Source: Frateuria defendens
GTDB taxonomy: Bacteria > Pseudomonadota > Gammaproteobacteria > Xanthomonadales > Rhodanobacteraceae
Direction: 5' to 3'
DNA length: 34,817 nt
NCBI RefSeq assembly: GCF_001182895.1
Contig: NZ_LFQR01000099.1
Coordinates: forward strand, 1 to 34,817
Part shown: positions 1 to 7,565 of the stretch, piece by piece
How positions within the stretch are numbered: position 1 is the stretch's first letter
Layout of the letters: the number at the start of each line of letters is the position of its first letter
Translations under genes and position numbers: made by a program
Notes under the pieces: generated by a model
What the model was told of the DNA's origin: nothing
Seen by the model: the letters and a program-made list of their open reading frames with translations, nothing else
The model's database searches: none

Positions 1-44
1 GCCGCTTTTTTTGCGCCCGGCGATCGGGCCGTGCGCAGGCTCGC

Positions 45-695
45 TCAGCGCGGCAGGTAGGCGCGCAGGAACACGTCCACGGCGGCGCGCGCGTTGGACT
101 CGATCTCCGCGGCGAAGGCCACGGCGCAATCCTCGCAGCCGAACAGCCGGCGCAGCAGCAGGTCGCCCTTGAGCAGCGCATAGAACTGCGTGCTGGCCAG
201 CGAAGCGTTCTGGATGTCGAGCGCGCCGGCGTCCGCCGCCTTCTGCAGCAGGTCCTGCAGCAGCTTGTGGGTGTGCGCGGGGCCTTCCTCCCACAGCATG
301 CGGCCGTAGCGGGGGTTGCCCTGGCGGCAGTCGCTCAGGATGGCGCGGAAGGTGCCGGCGATGCTCGGGTTGCACTCGTTGCGCGCATGCTGGAGCGCGA
401 TGTTGAGCAGCACCCCGCCGATGTCGTCGCCCGGCTCGTACTGGAAGATGTCCTCGGGCAGGAACTCCTGGATGCGCGCGCGGATCACCTCGCGGAACAG
501 GTTGTCCTTGTCGCCGAAGTGGCTGTAGACGGTGAGCTTGGACACGCCCGCCTCGGCGGCCACGGCGTCCATGCTGGTGCCGGCGAAAGCGTTGCGGATG
601 AAGAGCGCCTTGGCGGCCTCCAGGATCGCGGCACGCTTCCCCATGTCCTTGGGGCGACCGGGACCCTGAGACTTGGCTTGCAGGACGGCTGTCAT
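45..695 (-). CDS. TetR/AcrR family transcriptional regulator
   Basis: Predicted ligand-responsive DNA-binding repressor of 216 residues. The N-terminal helix-turn-helix is clear (TSMDAVAAEAGVSKLTVYSH, followed by FGDKDNLF), the usual TetR pattern. The C-terminal half resembles the AefR-like TetR effector domain, though that assignment is from memory. I chose the ATG at 695 because GAAGG lies 8 bases upstream. An in-frame TTG at 722 would add nine residues but has no ribosome binding site. The gene diverges from the small gene at 775 and lies near the tolC-type gene, so control of efflux or envelope functions is plausible but only inferred. The effector is unknown. A TATAAT hexamer lies upstream on its own strand. 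Confidence 0.9.
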   Translation of the reverse strand: MTAVLQAKSQGPGRPKDMGKRAAILEAAKALFIRNAFAGTSMDAVAAEAGVSKLTVYSHFGDKDNLFREVIRARIQEFLPEDIFQYEPGDDIGGVLLNIALQHARNECNPSIAGTFRAILSDCRQGNPRYGRMLWEEGPAHTHKLLQDLLQKAADAGALDIQNASLASTQFYALLKGDLLLRRLFGCEDCAVAFAAEIESNARAAVDVFLRAYLPR

Positions 696-725
696 GTCAC
701 GCACCTTCACAAAACGGCTCAAATG

Positions 726-745
726 ACTTTATTATACGAAAGAGT
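726..745. promoter_or_regulatory. Divergent promoter region with a weak palindrome, possible TetR operator
   Basis: This AT-rich patch lies in the short gap between the divergent regulator and the gene at 775. On the minus strand it carries a perfect TATAAT (plus positions 731-736), about 35 bases from the regulator's ATG. The 20 bases form an imperfect palindrome with ACTTT and AGT at the ends, 12 of 20 positions symmetric. TetR proteins often bind such sites over their own promoter. The TATAAT is seen directly; the operator role is inferred. Confidence 0.35.
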
Positions 746-774
746 TCAATTATTTCCAGTCACCGGGGCTGAAC

Positions 775-1107
775 ATGTCCACCGTCGTCGAACTGCAGCT
801 CAGTGCAGCCTACCGGCAGGCCCAGCGCAAGCTGGGCCACTGGATCGCCCAATCCGGCGCGATCTCGCGCCAGCAGGCCTTCCAGGCGCGCGCGGCCCTG
901 GCCCCGCTGGACGCCACGGAACATGATCGCCTGGTGCGCTGGCTGGCCTGGCTGTGCGTGGCCGCCCGCAGCCGCGGCGACGCCCGCCTGCCCTCGCGCC
1001 TGCGCCGCCTCGACGCCACGCTGCAACAGGCGGTGGAGCGCGCCCTCGCCCGCCTGCCCGAGCCCGCGCGCGCGGCCCCGCCTACACTGCACCGCCTGAG
1101 CGCCTAA
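775..1107 (+). CDS. Small hypothetical protein (110 aa)
   Basis: I do not recognise this protein. It is 110 residues, rich in Ala, Arg and Leu, probably all helical, with no signal peptide, membrane segment or cysteine pair. The middle reads HDRLVRWLAWLCVAARSR, an amphipathic, Trp-containing helix; the C-terminal third is basic. The ATG at 775 has only a weak upstream GGGG. It diverges from the TetR gene, which makes it a candidate target of that regulator. Support for coding is the position next to a promoter-like gap and the predicted helices. An alternative is a spurious frame in GC-rich DNA: frames 803-1099 and 760-1092 are also open. Confidence 0.55.
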   Translation: MSTVVELQLSAAYRQAQRKLGHWIAQSGAISRQQAFQARAALAPLDATEHDRLVRWLAWLCVAARSRGDARLPSRLRRLDATLQQAVERALARLPEPARAAPPTLHRLSA

Positions 1108-1124
1108 GGCGCCCGGACGCCGCC

Positions 1125-1149
1125 CCGCGCATGACTTGCGTCAGCGCGG
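1125..1149. repeat. Stem-loop between the small gene and the methyltransferase
   Basis: CCGCGC and TGAC (1125-1135, with one bulged A at 1131) pair with GTCAGCGCGG (1140-1149) around a TTGC loop. No T-run follows, so a classical terminator is unlikely. It could end transcription weakly or be a processing or pausing structure. Confidence 0.4.
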
Positions 1150-1278
1150 CGTTGTGACTTCCGGCACTTCGGCCGGGCCCTTCGAGGCCACAGGCTAGCG
1201 ATTGTCCGAGCCTGGCTTAAACGCTTATCCTTGCTGGCCTTTTTTGACTTCCCCTCCCATACGGTTCCGGTGAACGCG

Positions 1279-1932
1279 ATGAACTTCGAACAGGCGCGGC
1301 AGAACATGGTCGAAAACCAGGTGCGTCCCTGGGAGGTGCTGGACCTGCGCGTGCTCGACGTGCTCGCGCGCGTGCGCCGCGAGGATTTCGTGCCGCCGCA
1401 GCACCGGCAGCTGGCGTTCGCCGACGTGGCCCTGCCGCTCGGCCACGGCGAGGTGATGATGAAGCCGGTGCTGGAAGGCCGCGTGCTGCAGGCGCTGGAC
1501 CTCAAGCCCACCGACCGCGTGCTGGAGATCGGCACCGGCTCGGGCTTCCTCGCCGCCTGCCTGGCCGGCCTCGCCGAGCACGTCACCAGCATCGACATCC
1601 ATGCCGATTTCACTGCCGCCGCTGGACAGCGCCTGGCCGCCGCGGGCATCGAGAACGTGGCGCTGGTCACCGGCGAGGCGGTGGAAGCCTGGCAGCCGGC
1701 CGGCCTGTTCGACGCCGTGGTGGTGACCGGCGCGGTGTACCAGATCCCTTCGCGCTTCCTGGCCTGGCTCAAGCCTGGCGGCCGCTTGCTGGCGGTGCGC
1801 GGCGAGTCGCCGGTGCAGCAGGTGGTGCTGGTGACCCACCAGGAGGCGGGGCGCTACCACGAGGCCAGCCTGCTCGAGACGGACCTGCCCTATCTGGCCC
1901 ACGCCGAGCCGCCGCGCCGGTTCGCGTTTTGA
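1279..1932 (+). CDS. pcm: Protein-L-isoaspartate O-methyltransferase family protein
   Basis: Class I SAM-dependent methyltransferase of 217 residues, about the family length. Family members methylate isoaspartyl residues in damaged proteins so that they can be repaired. The N-terminal MNFEQARQNMVENQVRPWEV is typical of this subgroup. The SAM-binding motif I, VLEIGTGSGFLAA, is at about residues 81-93, and the usual acidic residue after the next strand is in TSIDIH. An upstream in-frame TTG at 1231 would add 16 residues but lacks a ribosome site; the ATG at 1279 follows a weak GGTGA. The tolC-type gene begins 29 bases after its stop, suggesting co-transcription. This subgroup differs from Escherichia coli Pcm around the substrate region, so the exact substrate is less certain than the fold. 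Confidence 0.85.
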   Translation: MNFEQARQNMVENQVRPWEVLDLRVLDVLARVRREDFVPPQHRQLAFADVALPLGHGEVMMKPVLEGRVLQALDLKPTDRVLEIGTGSGFLAACLAGLAEHVTSIDIHADFTAAAGQRLAAAGIENVALVTGEAVEAWQPAGLFDAVVVTGAVYQIPSRFLAWLKPGGRLLAVRGESPVQQVVLVTHQEAGRYHEASLLETDLPYLAHAEPPRRFAF

Positions 1933-1961
1933 TTCCCTTTCGCTCTCCACGAGGCACCCCA

Positions 1962-3314
1962 ATGCGCTTGAAGCTCCTGTCCCTTGCCCTGGCCTTGTCG
2001 GCGGCGTCCCTGCCCGGTCACGGCGAGGACCTGCTGGATGCATACCGGGAAGCACGCGCCAACGATCCGACCCTCTCGCAAGCCGACGCCACCCGCCTCG
2101 CCACCCGCGAAGGCGTGCCGCAGGCGCGCGCGCTGCTGCTGCCGCAGATCAATGCGTCGATGGGCATCAGCCAGTCCAGCTACGGCGGCTCCTTCAATTC
2201 CGGCCTCAACGGCGTCGACGGCAGCGGCCATAGCCGCACCCGCACGGTCAACGGCGACATCAGCCAGACCGTGCTCGACCTCGGCAAGATCAGCGACCTG
2301 CGCGCCGCGCATTCGCAGGCCGACGCACAGGACGCCAGCTACCAGGCCGCGCTGCAGGACCTCTACGCGCGCGTCACCGCGGCCTACTTCAACGTGCTGA
2401 CCAGCCAGAACAACCTGGTCTACGCCAAGGCCAACGAAGACGCCTACCGCACCACCTACGAGCAGGCCGAGCAGCGCTACAAGGTCGGCCTCTCGGCGAT
2501 CACCGACCTGCTGCAGGCCAAGTCCTACTACGAGGCCGCCCGCGCCAACACGGTGAGCGTGCAGACCACGCTCAACGACGCCCGCGAGGCGCTGACCCAG
2601 ATCACCGGCAAGCCGGTGGGCGACCTCAAGATCCTGCGCGAGGAGCTGCCGATGCAGCCGCCCTCGCCGACCGACGAGAAGGCGTGGGTGCAGGAGGCGG
2701 CCAAGGGCAATCCCAACATCCTCGCGCAGCAGTACAGCGTGCAGGCCGCCGAGCGCAGCATCGACTCGGCCCGCGCCGGCCACCTGCCCACCATCAACGC
2801 CACCCTGAGCCGCGGCCAGAACACCACCTGGACCAACCGCGGCTCGGTCCCGTCGGGCACGAACCAGCTCCTGAACACCAACGGTCGCTACGCCACCACC
2901 ATCGGCGTCACCCTGCAGGTGCCGATCTTCTCCGGCGGTGCCACCCAGTCGCGCGTGCGCCAGTCCATCTACCAGCGCGATTCGGCGCAGGATTCGCTGG
3001 AGATCACCCGCCGCCAGGTAACCCGCGACACGCTCAACTACTACCGCCTGGTGATCGCCGGCATCAGCCAGGTCGAATCGACCAAGGCCGCGGTGGATTC
3101 GGCGCAGAAGGCGGTGGAGGCCACCCGCGCCGGCTTCCAGGTCGGCACCAAGACCATCCTGGACGTGCTCAACTCGATCCAGACCCTGACCTCGGCGCAG
3201 AGCAGCTACTCGCAGGCCCGCCACCAGTTCGTGCTCGACAAGCTGCTGCTCAAGCAGTCCGCCGGCAACGCCCAGGTGAGCGACCTGGAGGCGATCAACG
3301 CGCTGCTGCAATAA
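1962..3314 (+). CDS. tolC: TolC family outer-membrane efflux protein
   Basis: Outer-membrane channel of 450 residues that joins tripartite efflux pumps or type I secretion systems. It has an N-terminal signal peptide (MRLKLLSLALALSAASLPG), then the mature start DLLDAYREARANDPTLSQAD typical of TolC. The two structural repeats both show the long coiled-coil pattern, for example ARVTAAYFNVLTSQNNLVYAK in the first and STKAAVDSAQKAVEATRAGF in the second, with the conserved VGTKTILDVLNS turn. The ATG at 1962 has GAGG seven bases upstream, so the in-frame TTG at 1929 is rejected. It probably shares a transcript with the methyltransferase gene and is followed by a strong terminator. No inner-membrane pump is encoded in this window. 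Confidence 0.93.
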   Translation: MRLKLLSLALALSAASLPGHGEDLLDAYREARANDPTLSQADATRLATREGVPQARALLLPQINASMGISQSSYGGSFNSGLNGVDGSGHSRTRTVNGDISQTVLDLGKISDLRAAHSQADAQDASYQAALQDLYARVTAAYFNVLTSQNNLVYAKANEDAYRTTYEQAEQRYKVGLSAITDLLQAKSYYEAARANTVSVQTTLNDAREALTQITGKPVGDLKILREELPMQPPSPTDEKAWVQEAAKGNPNILAQQYSVQAAERSIDSARAGHLPTINATLSRGQNTTWTNRGSVPSGTNQLLNTNGRYATTIGVTLQVPIFSGGATQSRVRQSIYQRDSAQDSLEITRRQVTRDTLNYYRLVIAGISQVESTKAAVDSAQKAVEATRAGFQVGTKTILDVLNSIQTLTSAQSSYSQARHQFVLDKLLLKQSAGNAQVSDLEAINALLQ

Positions 3315-3347
3315 GACCCTCCTCCGCCACCTCCGGCGGATGCTCCG

Positions 3348-3377
3348 AAACGGCCGGGCCCTGGGCCCGGCCGTTTT
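3348..3377 (+). terminator. Rho-independent terminator after tolC
   Basis: AAACGGCCGGGCCC (3348-3361) pairs perfectly with GGGCCCGGCCGTTT (3363-3376), ending in TTTT. The formal arms are 14 bp with one unpaired base, so the real hairpin opens a few pairs at the tip. It lies between convergent tolC and waaA and could stop transcripts from both sides, although the T-run is better on the plus strand. Confidence 0.88.
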
Positions 3378-3391
3378 GCGTCGGGGCGGCG

Positions 3392-4657
3392 CTATTCCTG
3401 CAGCAGGTGGTCGATCAGCGTCATCACCCGGCCCACCGCGCCGCGCTCGCCGTCGAACACCGCGCGGGCCTTGCGGCCCATCGCGTCGCGGCGCTCGGCG
3501 TCGCGCAGCAGGTGGCGCACCATGGTGCCCAGCTGCTCGTTGCTCGCCACCCGCTCGGCGCCGCCTTCGCGGATCAGGGTAAGCGTGATCTCCTCGAAGT
3601 TGAAGGTGTGCGGCCCCACCAGCACCGGCCGCGACAGCGAGGCCGGCTCCAGCACGTTGTGGCCGCCGATCGGCGACAGGCTGCCGCCGACGAAGGCGAG
3701 GTCCGCCGCCGCGTAGAACGGCATCAGTTCGCCCATGGTGTCGATCACGAACACCTGGTGCGACGGCGTGGGCATGCGCTCCGCCGTACGCCTGGCGACC
3801 GAGAAGCCGAGGCTGCGCGCGGAGTGTTCCACCGCGCGGAAGCGTTCCGGATGGCGCGGGGCGATCAGCAGCAGCGCGTCGGGCAGGCGCTTGAGCACGG
3901 CCAGGTGCGCCTCCAGCACGGCCAGTTCCTCGCCTTCGTGCGTGCTGCCGGCGATCCACACCGGCCGCAGCCGGCCCCAGCACGCGCGCAGCGCGATGCC
4001 CTTCTCCATCGCGTCCACCGGCACCGGCATGTCGAACTTCAGGTTGCCGCTGACCACGATGCGCTCGGGGTCGGCGCCGAGCAGGCGGTAGCGCGCCGCG
4101 TCCGGGCGCGACTGTGCCGCCACCTGCCGCACGCAGCGCAGCGCCGAGCGCACCACCCCCTGCAGCGGCTTGTAGCCGCGCAGCGAGCGCTCGGACAGGC
4201 GCGCGTTGACGATCATCAGCGGGATGCCGCGGCGGTAGCAGGCGAAATAGAGGTTCGGCCAGATCTCCGTCTCCACCATCATCGCCAGCCGCGGCCGCAC
4301 GCGCTTCAAGAACCGCGACACGGCGAACGGCAGGTCGTAGGGCAGGTAGACGTGGAAGACGTCCTTGCCGAACAGCTGGCGCACGCGCTCGGAACCGGTC
4401 GGCGTCACCGTGGTCACCACCAGCGGCGCCTCCGGATAGTCGCGGCGCAGCGCCTTGATCAGCGGCTCGGCCGCGTTCACCTCGCCCACCGACACCGCGT
4501 GCACCCACAAGCTGCCGCGGAAACCCGGCGCGTCGAAGAAGCCGAAGCGCTCGCGCCAGCGCAGGTGGTAGTCGCCGTAGCGCACGCCGCGCGCGAGCAG
4601 GCGCGCCACGATCAGCGGCGTCACCAGGTACATCACCAAGGTATAGAGATAGCGCAA
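3392..4657 (-). CDS. waaA: 3-deoxy-D-manno-octulosonic acid (Kdo) transferase
   Basis: Transfers Kdo from CMP-Kdo to lipid IVA at the inner face of the inner membrane, starting the lipopolysaccharide core. The protein has an N-terminal membrane anchor (RYLYTLVMYLVTPLIVARLL) and landmarks of the family: HAVSVGEVNAAEPLIKAL, VTTVTPTGSERV, VETEIWPNL, NARLSERS, GSTHEGEE, APRHPERF, DTMGELMPFYAAADLAFVGG and GPHTFNFEE. I place the start at a TTG at 4657, which follows GAGGAG by six bases and aligns with the E. coli WaaA start; this gives 421 residues (E. coli 425). The ATG at 4714 would add 19 residues with no membrane-anchor logic and would sit inside the inverted repeat. The gene diverges from the acyltransferase gene, the next lipid A step. 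Confidence 0.95.
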   Translation of the reverse strand: MRYLYTLVMYLVTPLIVARLLARGVRYGDYHLRWRERFGFFDAPGFRGSLWVHAVSVGEVNAAEPLIKALRRDYPEAPLVVTTVTPTGSERVRQLFGKDVFHVYLPYDLPFAVSRFLKRVRPRLAMMVETEIWPNLYFACYRRGIPLMIVNARLSERSLRGYKPLQGVVRSALRCVRQVAAQSRPDAARYRLLGADPERIVVSGNLKFDMPVPVDAMEKGIALRACWGRLRPVWIAGSTHEGEELAVLEAHLAVLKRLPDALLLIAPRHPERFRAVEHSARSLGFSVARRTAERMPTPSHQVFVIDTMGELMPFYAAADLAFVGGSLSPIGGHNVLEPASLSRPVLVGPHTFNFEEITLTLIREGGAERVASNEQLGTMVRHLLRDAERRDAMGRKARAVFDGERGAVGRVMTLIDHLLQE

Positions 4658-4703
4658 CGACGACTCCTCGGGCCCGCGTGCGGCCGGGCGCGGCAGTATA
4701 AGA

Positions 4704-4757
4704 GCCTGTTCCATGTCTCTGCATGGTCCGCGCGGCTTGCCGAGACATGGAACAGGC
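4704..4757. repeat. Perfect 16-bp inverted repeat between divergent waaA and lpxL
   Basis: GCCTGTTCCATGTCTC at 4704-4719 is repeated exactly inverted at 4742-4757, around a 22-base spacer. It lies in the shared 5' region of the two lipid A genes, 47 bases before the waaA start and 43 before the acyltransferase start. No T-run follows either arm, so it is not an obvious terminator. It could be a pair of operator half-sites, or a stem in the leader RNA of either gene. Confidence 0.8.
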
Positions 4758-4787
4758 GCTGACGGTCCGGCCCACCGGGACGGCCGC

Positions 4788-4793
4788 TACAAT
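4788..4793 (+). promoter_or_regulatory. -10 element (TACAAT) for the lpxL-type gene
   Basis: TACAAT stands six bases before the ATG at 4800. A start of transcription at the normal distance would fall on or beside the ATG, giving a leaderless or nearly leaderless message. No good -35 hexamer stands 16-18 bases upstream. This is one reason for choosing the ATG at 4800 over the upstream in-frame codon at 4713. Confidence 0.5.
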
Positions 4794-4799
4794 GGGCGG

Positions 4800-5726
4800 A
4801 TGCCCGGCATGCCCCGCCCCCGTTTCGTCCCCTCGCTGCTCGCTCCCCGCCACTGGCCCGCCTGGCTGGGCGTGGCGGTGCTGCATGCGGTGGCGCGCCT
4901 GTCGTGGCCGGCGCTGCTGCGGCTGGGCCGCGGCCTCGGCTGGCTGGTGCGGCGCGTGCCCTCGCCGCGCCGGCACGTGGCCGAGACCAATCTCGCGCTG
5001 TGCTTTCCCGAACTCGCCCCCGCCGCGCGCACCGCGCTGGTGGACGCCCACCTCACCGACATCGGCCTGATGATGGTGGAGTTCGCGCTGGGCTGGATGG
5101 GCTCGGACCGCGCCATCGCGCGCGTGCCGGTGAGGATCGAGGGCCTGGAGCACCTGGAGGCCGCCCGCGCGCAGGGCCGCGGCGTGCTGCTGGTGGGCGG
5201 CCACTTCTCGCATCTGGAGCTGTGCGCGCGGCTGGTCTCGCAGCGCATCCGCATCGCCGGCATGTACCGGCGGATGGACGCCGCGGTGTTCGAGTGGGCC
5301 GTGCTGCGCGCGCGCCTTCACTACGCCGAGGCCATGTTCGACAAGGACGACATCCGCGGCACGGTGAAGTACCTGCGCGGCGGCGGCACGCTGTGGTACG
5401 CGCCCGACCAGGACATGCGCAGCAAGGACAGCGTGTTCGTGCCCTTCTTCGGCGTACCGGCGGCCACCATCACCGCCACCCACCACCTGGCGCGGCTGGG
5501 CCATGCGCTGGTGATCCCGTTCTTCCATCGCCGCCTGCCCGGCAGGGGCGGCTACGTGCTGCGCCTCGGCGCGCCGCTGGAGCCTTTTCCCACCGACGAC
5601 GCCAGCGCCGACACCGCGCGCGTCAACGCCTGCATCGAGCAGATGGTGCGCGAGGCGCCCGAGCAGTACCTGTGGGTGCACAAGCGCTTCAAGACGCGCC
5701 CGCCGGGCGAGCCCGGGGTGTACTGA
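4800..5726 (+). CDS. lpxL: LpxL/HtrB-family lipid A late acyltransferase
   Basis: Inner-membrane enzyme predicted to add a secondary acyl chain to Kdo-lipid A using acyl-ACP. It has 308 residues, normal for the family. An N-terminal hydrophobic segment (AWLGVAVLHAVARLSWPALL) is followed by RHVAETNLALCFPEL. The catalytic HX4E signature is H135 to E140 in VGGHFSHLELCAR; later family blocks include GMYRRMD, YAPDQDM and VPFFGVPAAT. Start codon choice between 4800 and 4809 is uncertain; 4800 is favoured by the adjacent -10 element. The divergent waaA makes the Kdo acceptor for this reaction. LpxL and LpxM cannot be separated by eye, so the symbol is tentative. Confidence 0.88.
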   Translation: MPGMPRPRFVPSLLAPRHWPAWLGVAVLHAVARLSWPALLRLGRGLGWLVRRVPSPRRHVAETNLALCFPELAPAARTALVDAHLTDIGLMMVEFALGWMGSDRAIARVPVRIEGLEHLEAARAQGRGVLLVGGHFSHLELCARLVSQRIRIAGMYRRMDAAVFEWAVLRARLHYAEAMFDKDDIRGTVKYLRGGGTLWYAPDQDMRSKDSVFVPFFGVPAATITATHHLARLGHALVIPFFHRRLPGRGGYVLRLGAPLEPFPTDDASADTARVNACIEQMVREAPEQYLWVHKRFKTRPPGEPGVY

Positions 5727-5842
5727 ACGCGCGGCGCGCGCCACGCCCGCCTTGCCGCGCCCGCGCCTGAACGCCCGGCCGGCGAAAGCCAAACGCAAGG
5801 CAACCGACAGCTTGGCGCAAGCCGCCGCCCCTAGAACGTGGA

Positions 5843-5857
5843 CCAGAATTTTTCTGG
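5843..5857. repeat. Small inverted repeat just upstream of the DUF535 gene
   Basis: CCAGAA (5843-5848) and TTCTGG (5852-5857) flank a TTT loop, ending ten bases before the ATG at 5868. It stands where a ribosome binding site would normally be, and no clear site is present. It could be an operator or a weak hairpin affecting initiation. Confidence 0.4.
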
Positions 5858-5867
5858 GCATGCGTTC

Positions 5868-6809
5868 ATGGACCTCGAACTCTTTTTCCGCTCCTTCCGC
5901 GCTCGCGCCGACTGGGGAAACCGCGTCGGCATGCGCCGGCGCAAGGCCGCCAAATACGCCTGGCGCTGCCTGCTGCATGGACGGCGGCAGGCGCGCTGGC
6001 TGCGCTTCCTCGACGGCCACCCGCTGCTGCGCCGGATCGTCACCGTGCAGCCGCGCCTGCACGAGCGCTGGCACCACGCCTACGTGAGCCGCCAGCTCGG
6101 CGCGACCCGGCGGCTGGCCGTGGCGCACCAGCACTACGCCTTTCTGCTCGCCCACTGGCCGGCGGCGGCGATCGAGGCGATCTACCTGCACGAGGGCCTG
6201 CCGCTCGGCACGCTCGAACTGAAGGACGGCAGCCATGCGCATCTCGCGCTGCGCCGCCCGGTGGGCAAGGGCACCGAGGGGGAGCTCGGCCTGTATCTCT
6301 TCGACGACGACGGGCAGCGCCTGTGCAGCCTGGTCTTCACCATCGCCGGGGACGGCCTGCTGATCGGCTGCGTGCAGGGAGCCTACGCGCATATGGGCGC
6401 GGAAGCCGCGCGCCGCTTCACCCGGCAGAGCCACGGCCTGCGCCCGAAGAACTTGCTGCTGTCGGTGCTCTACGCGCTGGCGGCCCACCACGGCATGGCG
6501 CGCGTGCGCGGCGTGGGCAACGCGGCGCACCCGTTCGCCGGGCAGCTCGACCGCGAATGCAGCGGCCCGCGCATCAAGACCGACTACGACGCCTTCTGGG
6601 TGGAATGCGGCGGCCGGCGCGGCGACGACGGCTTCTACGAACTGCCGCCGCGCGAGCCGCTGCGCGACCCCAACGAGGTGGAGAGCAAGCACCGCTCGGC
6701 CTTCCGCAAGCGCGAGCAGCTGCGCCGGCAGGGCTGCCACCAGGCCCTGGCGGCGCTCGGCCTGGCCGCGCCCGCCGGCGAGGACACCGCGCTAGAGGCC
6801 GCCGCCTGA
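5868..6809 (+). CDS. VirK/YbjX family protein (DUF535)
   Basis: A 313-residue member of the DUF535 family, which includes VirK and YbjX of enteric bacteria, proteins linked to envelope stress, antimicrobial peptide resistance and virulence. The biochemical activity is not established. Recognisable stretches are HERWHHAYVSRQLGATRRLA, the HYAFLLAHWP helix, LYLFDDDGQRLCSLVFTIAG, IGCVQGA, RPKNLLLSVLYALAAHHG and the C-terminal KTDYDAFWVECGG. There is no signal peptide or membrane segment. A GTG at 5838 could extend it by ten residues; the ATG at 5868 looks more natural though neither has a strong ribosome site. Its 3' end overlaps the convergent glycosyltransferase gene by 18 bases. Lying among lipopolysaccharide genes, it plausibly serves the outer envelope. 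Confidence 0.87.
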   Translation: MDLELFFRSFRARADWGNRVGMRRRKAAKYAWRCLLHGRRQARWLRFLDGHPLLRRIVTVQPRLHERWHHAYVSRQLGATRRLAVAHQHYAFLLAHWPAAAIEAIYLHEGLPLGTLELKDGSHAHLALRRPVGKGTEGELGLYLFDDDGQRLCSLVFTIAGDGLLIGCVQGAYAHMGAEAARRFTRQSHGLRPKNLLLSVLYALAAHHGMARVRGVGNAAHPFAGQLDRECSGPRIKTDYDAFWVECGGRRGDDGFYELPPREPLRDPNEVESKHRSAFRKREQLRRQGCHQALAALGLAAPAGEDTALEAAA

Positions 6810-7565
6810 GCCGCGGCCGCGCCGCTGCGCCTCGTGCAGTTTGGCGTACTTGAGGAAGGCGTAGAACGCGCCGCAGACGCTGGCGATGAAGCCGGCCCAG
6901 CCGTTCAAGAAATAGCGCTTGCCCACGTACTGGCGCAGGAAGAACACCGGCGGATACAGCACCATGCGCAGGCCGGTGTAGCGCTGCCGCTTGCGCAGCT
7001 TGTGCGCCACCATGCCGGTGGTGTAGCGGTTGATCTTCGCCACCCGGGTGGCGATGTCGCCGTCGCCATCGTTGACGAAGTCGGCGCGCCACAGCGTCTT
7101 CACCGGCCCCTGCACCTCCACCGCCGCATGCACCTCCACGTCGTTCATGCCGCCGCGGCGGCGGTCGAACAGGCGCAGGTGGCCGTTGCGCCAGCTCCAG
7201 CGGTGCTGCACGGTCCAGAACATGCGCTCGCGCCGCGGCAGGCGGAAGCCGGCGTGGCGCGGCGCCACCAGCGCGCGCTCGATCACCTCGCGCGTGCCGG
7301 GCGAGAGGATCTCGTCGGCGTCGAGGTTGAGCACCCAGTCGTGACGGGCAAGATCGATGGCGCGCTGCTTCTGCGGGCCGTAGTCGTCGAAGGGGTGGAC
7401 GTCCACCCGCGCGCCGTGGCGGCGTGCGATCGCTACCGTGTCGTCGGTGGAGCCCGAGTCCAGCACCACGATCTCGTCGGCCCAGTCCACCTCGGCCAGG
7501 CAGGCATCGAGGGTGTCGGCGTTGTTGTAGGTGATCACCACCACCGACAGCGGCTCACGCGGCAT
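6792..7565 (-). CDS. Family 2 glycosyltransferase (LPS core type)
   Basis: GT-A fold glycosyltransferase of 257 residues. The start PLSVVVITYNNADTLDACL is the nucleotide-binding strand; DEIVVLDSGSTDDTVAIA and LNLDADEIL (the DXD-type metal site, near residue 85) follow. The C-terminal region (YPPVFFLRQYVGKRYFLNG, FIASVCGAFYAFLKYAKL) has one or two membrane-associated helices. It resembles the WaaE/KdtX group that adds sugars to the lipopolysaccharide inner core, but the donor sugar cannot be told. The ATG at 7565 has GGAGG six bases upstream and lies 11 bases inside the end of the upstream ligase-type gene, so the two are probably translationally coupled. The end overlaps the DUF535 gene. Confidence 0.9.
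   Translation of the reverse strand: MPREPLSVVVITYNNADTLDACLAEVDWADEIVVLDSGSTDDTVAIARRHGARVDVHPFDDYGPQKQRAIDLARHDWVLNLDADEILSPGTREVIERALVAPRHAGFRLPRRERMFWTVQHRWSWRNGHLRLFDRRRGGMNDVEVHAAVEVQGPVKTLWRADFVNDGDGDIATRVAKINRYTTGMVAHKLRKRQRYTGLRMVLYPPVFFLRQYVGKRYFLNGWAGFIASVCGAFYAFLKYAKLHEAQRRGRGSGGGL

Noticed and set aside
1..12. T-run after GCCGC at the window edge
   Set aside because: It could be the tail of a terminator for a plus-strand gene ending upstream, but the stem lies outside the window and cannot be checked.
1890..6740. A 1616-codon open frame on the minus strand
   Set aside because: It runs antisense or out of frame through tolC, waaA, lpxL and the DUF535 gene, all of which have clear family matches. 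Its product is Ala/Arg/Gly/His-rich and looks like nothing; high GC removes stop codons.
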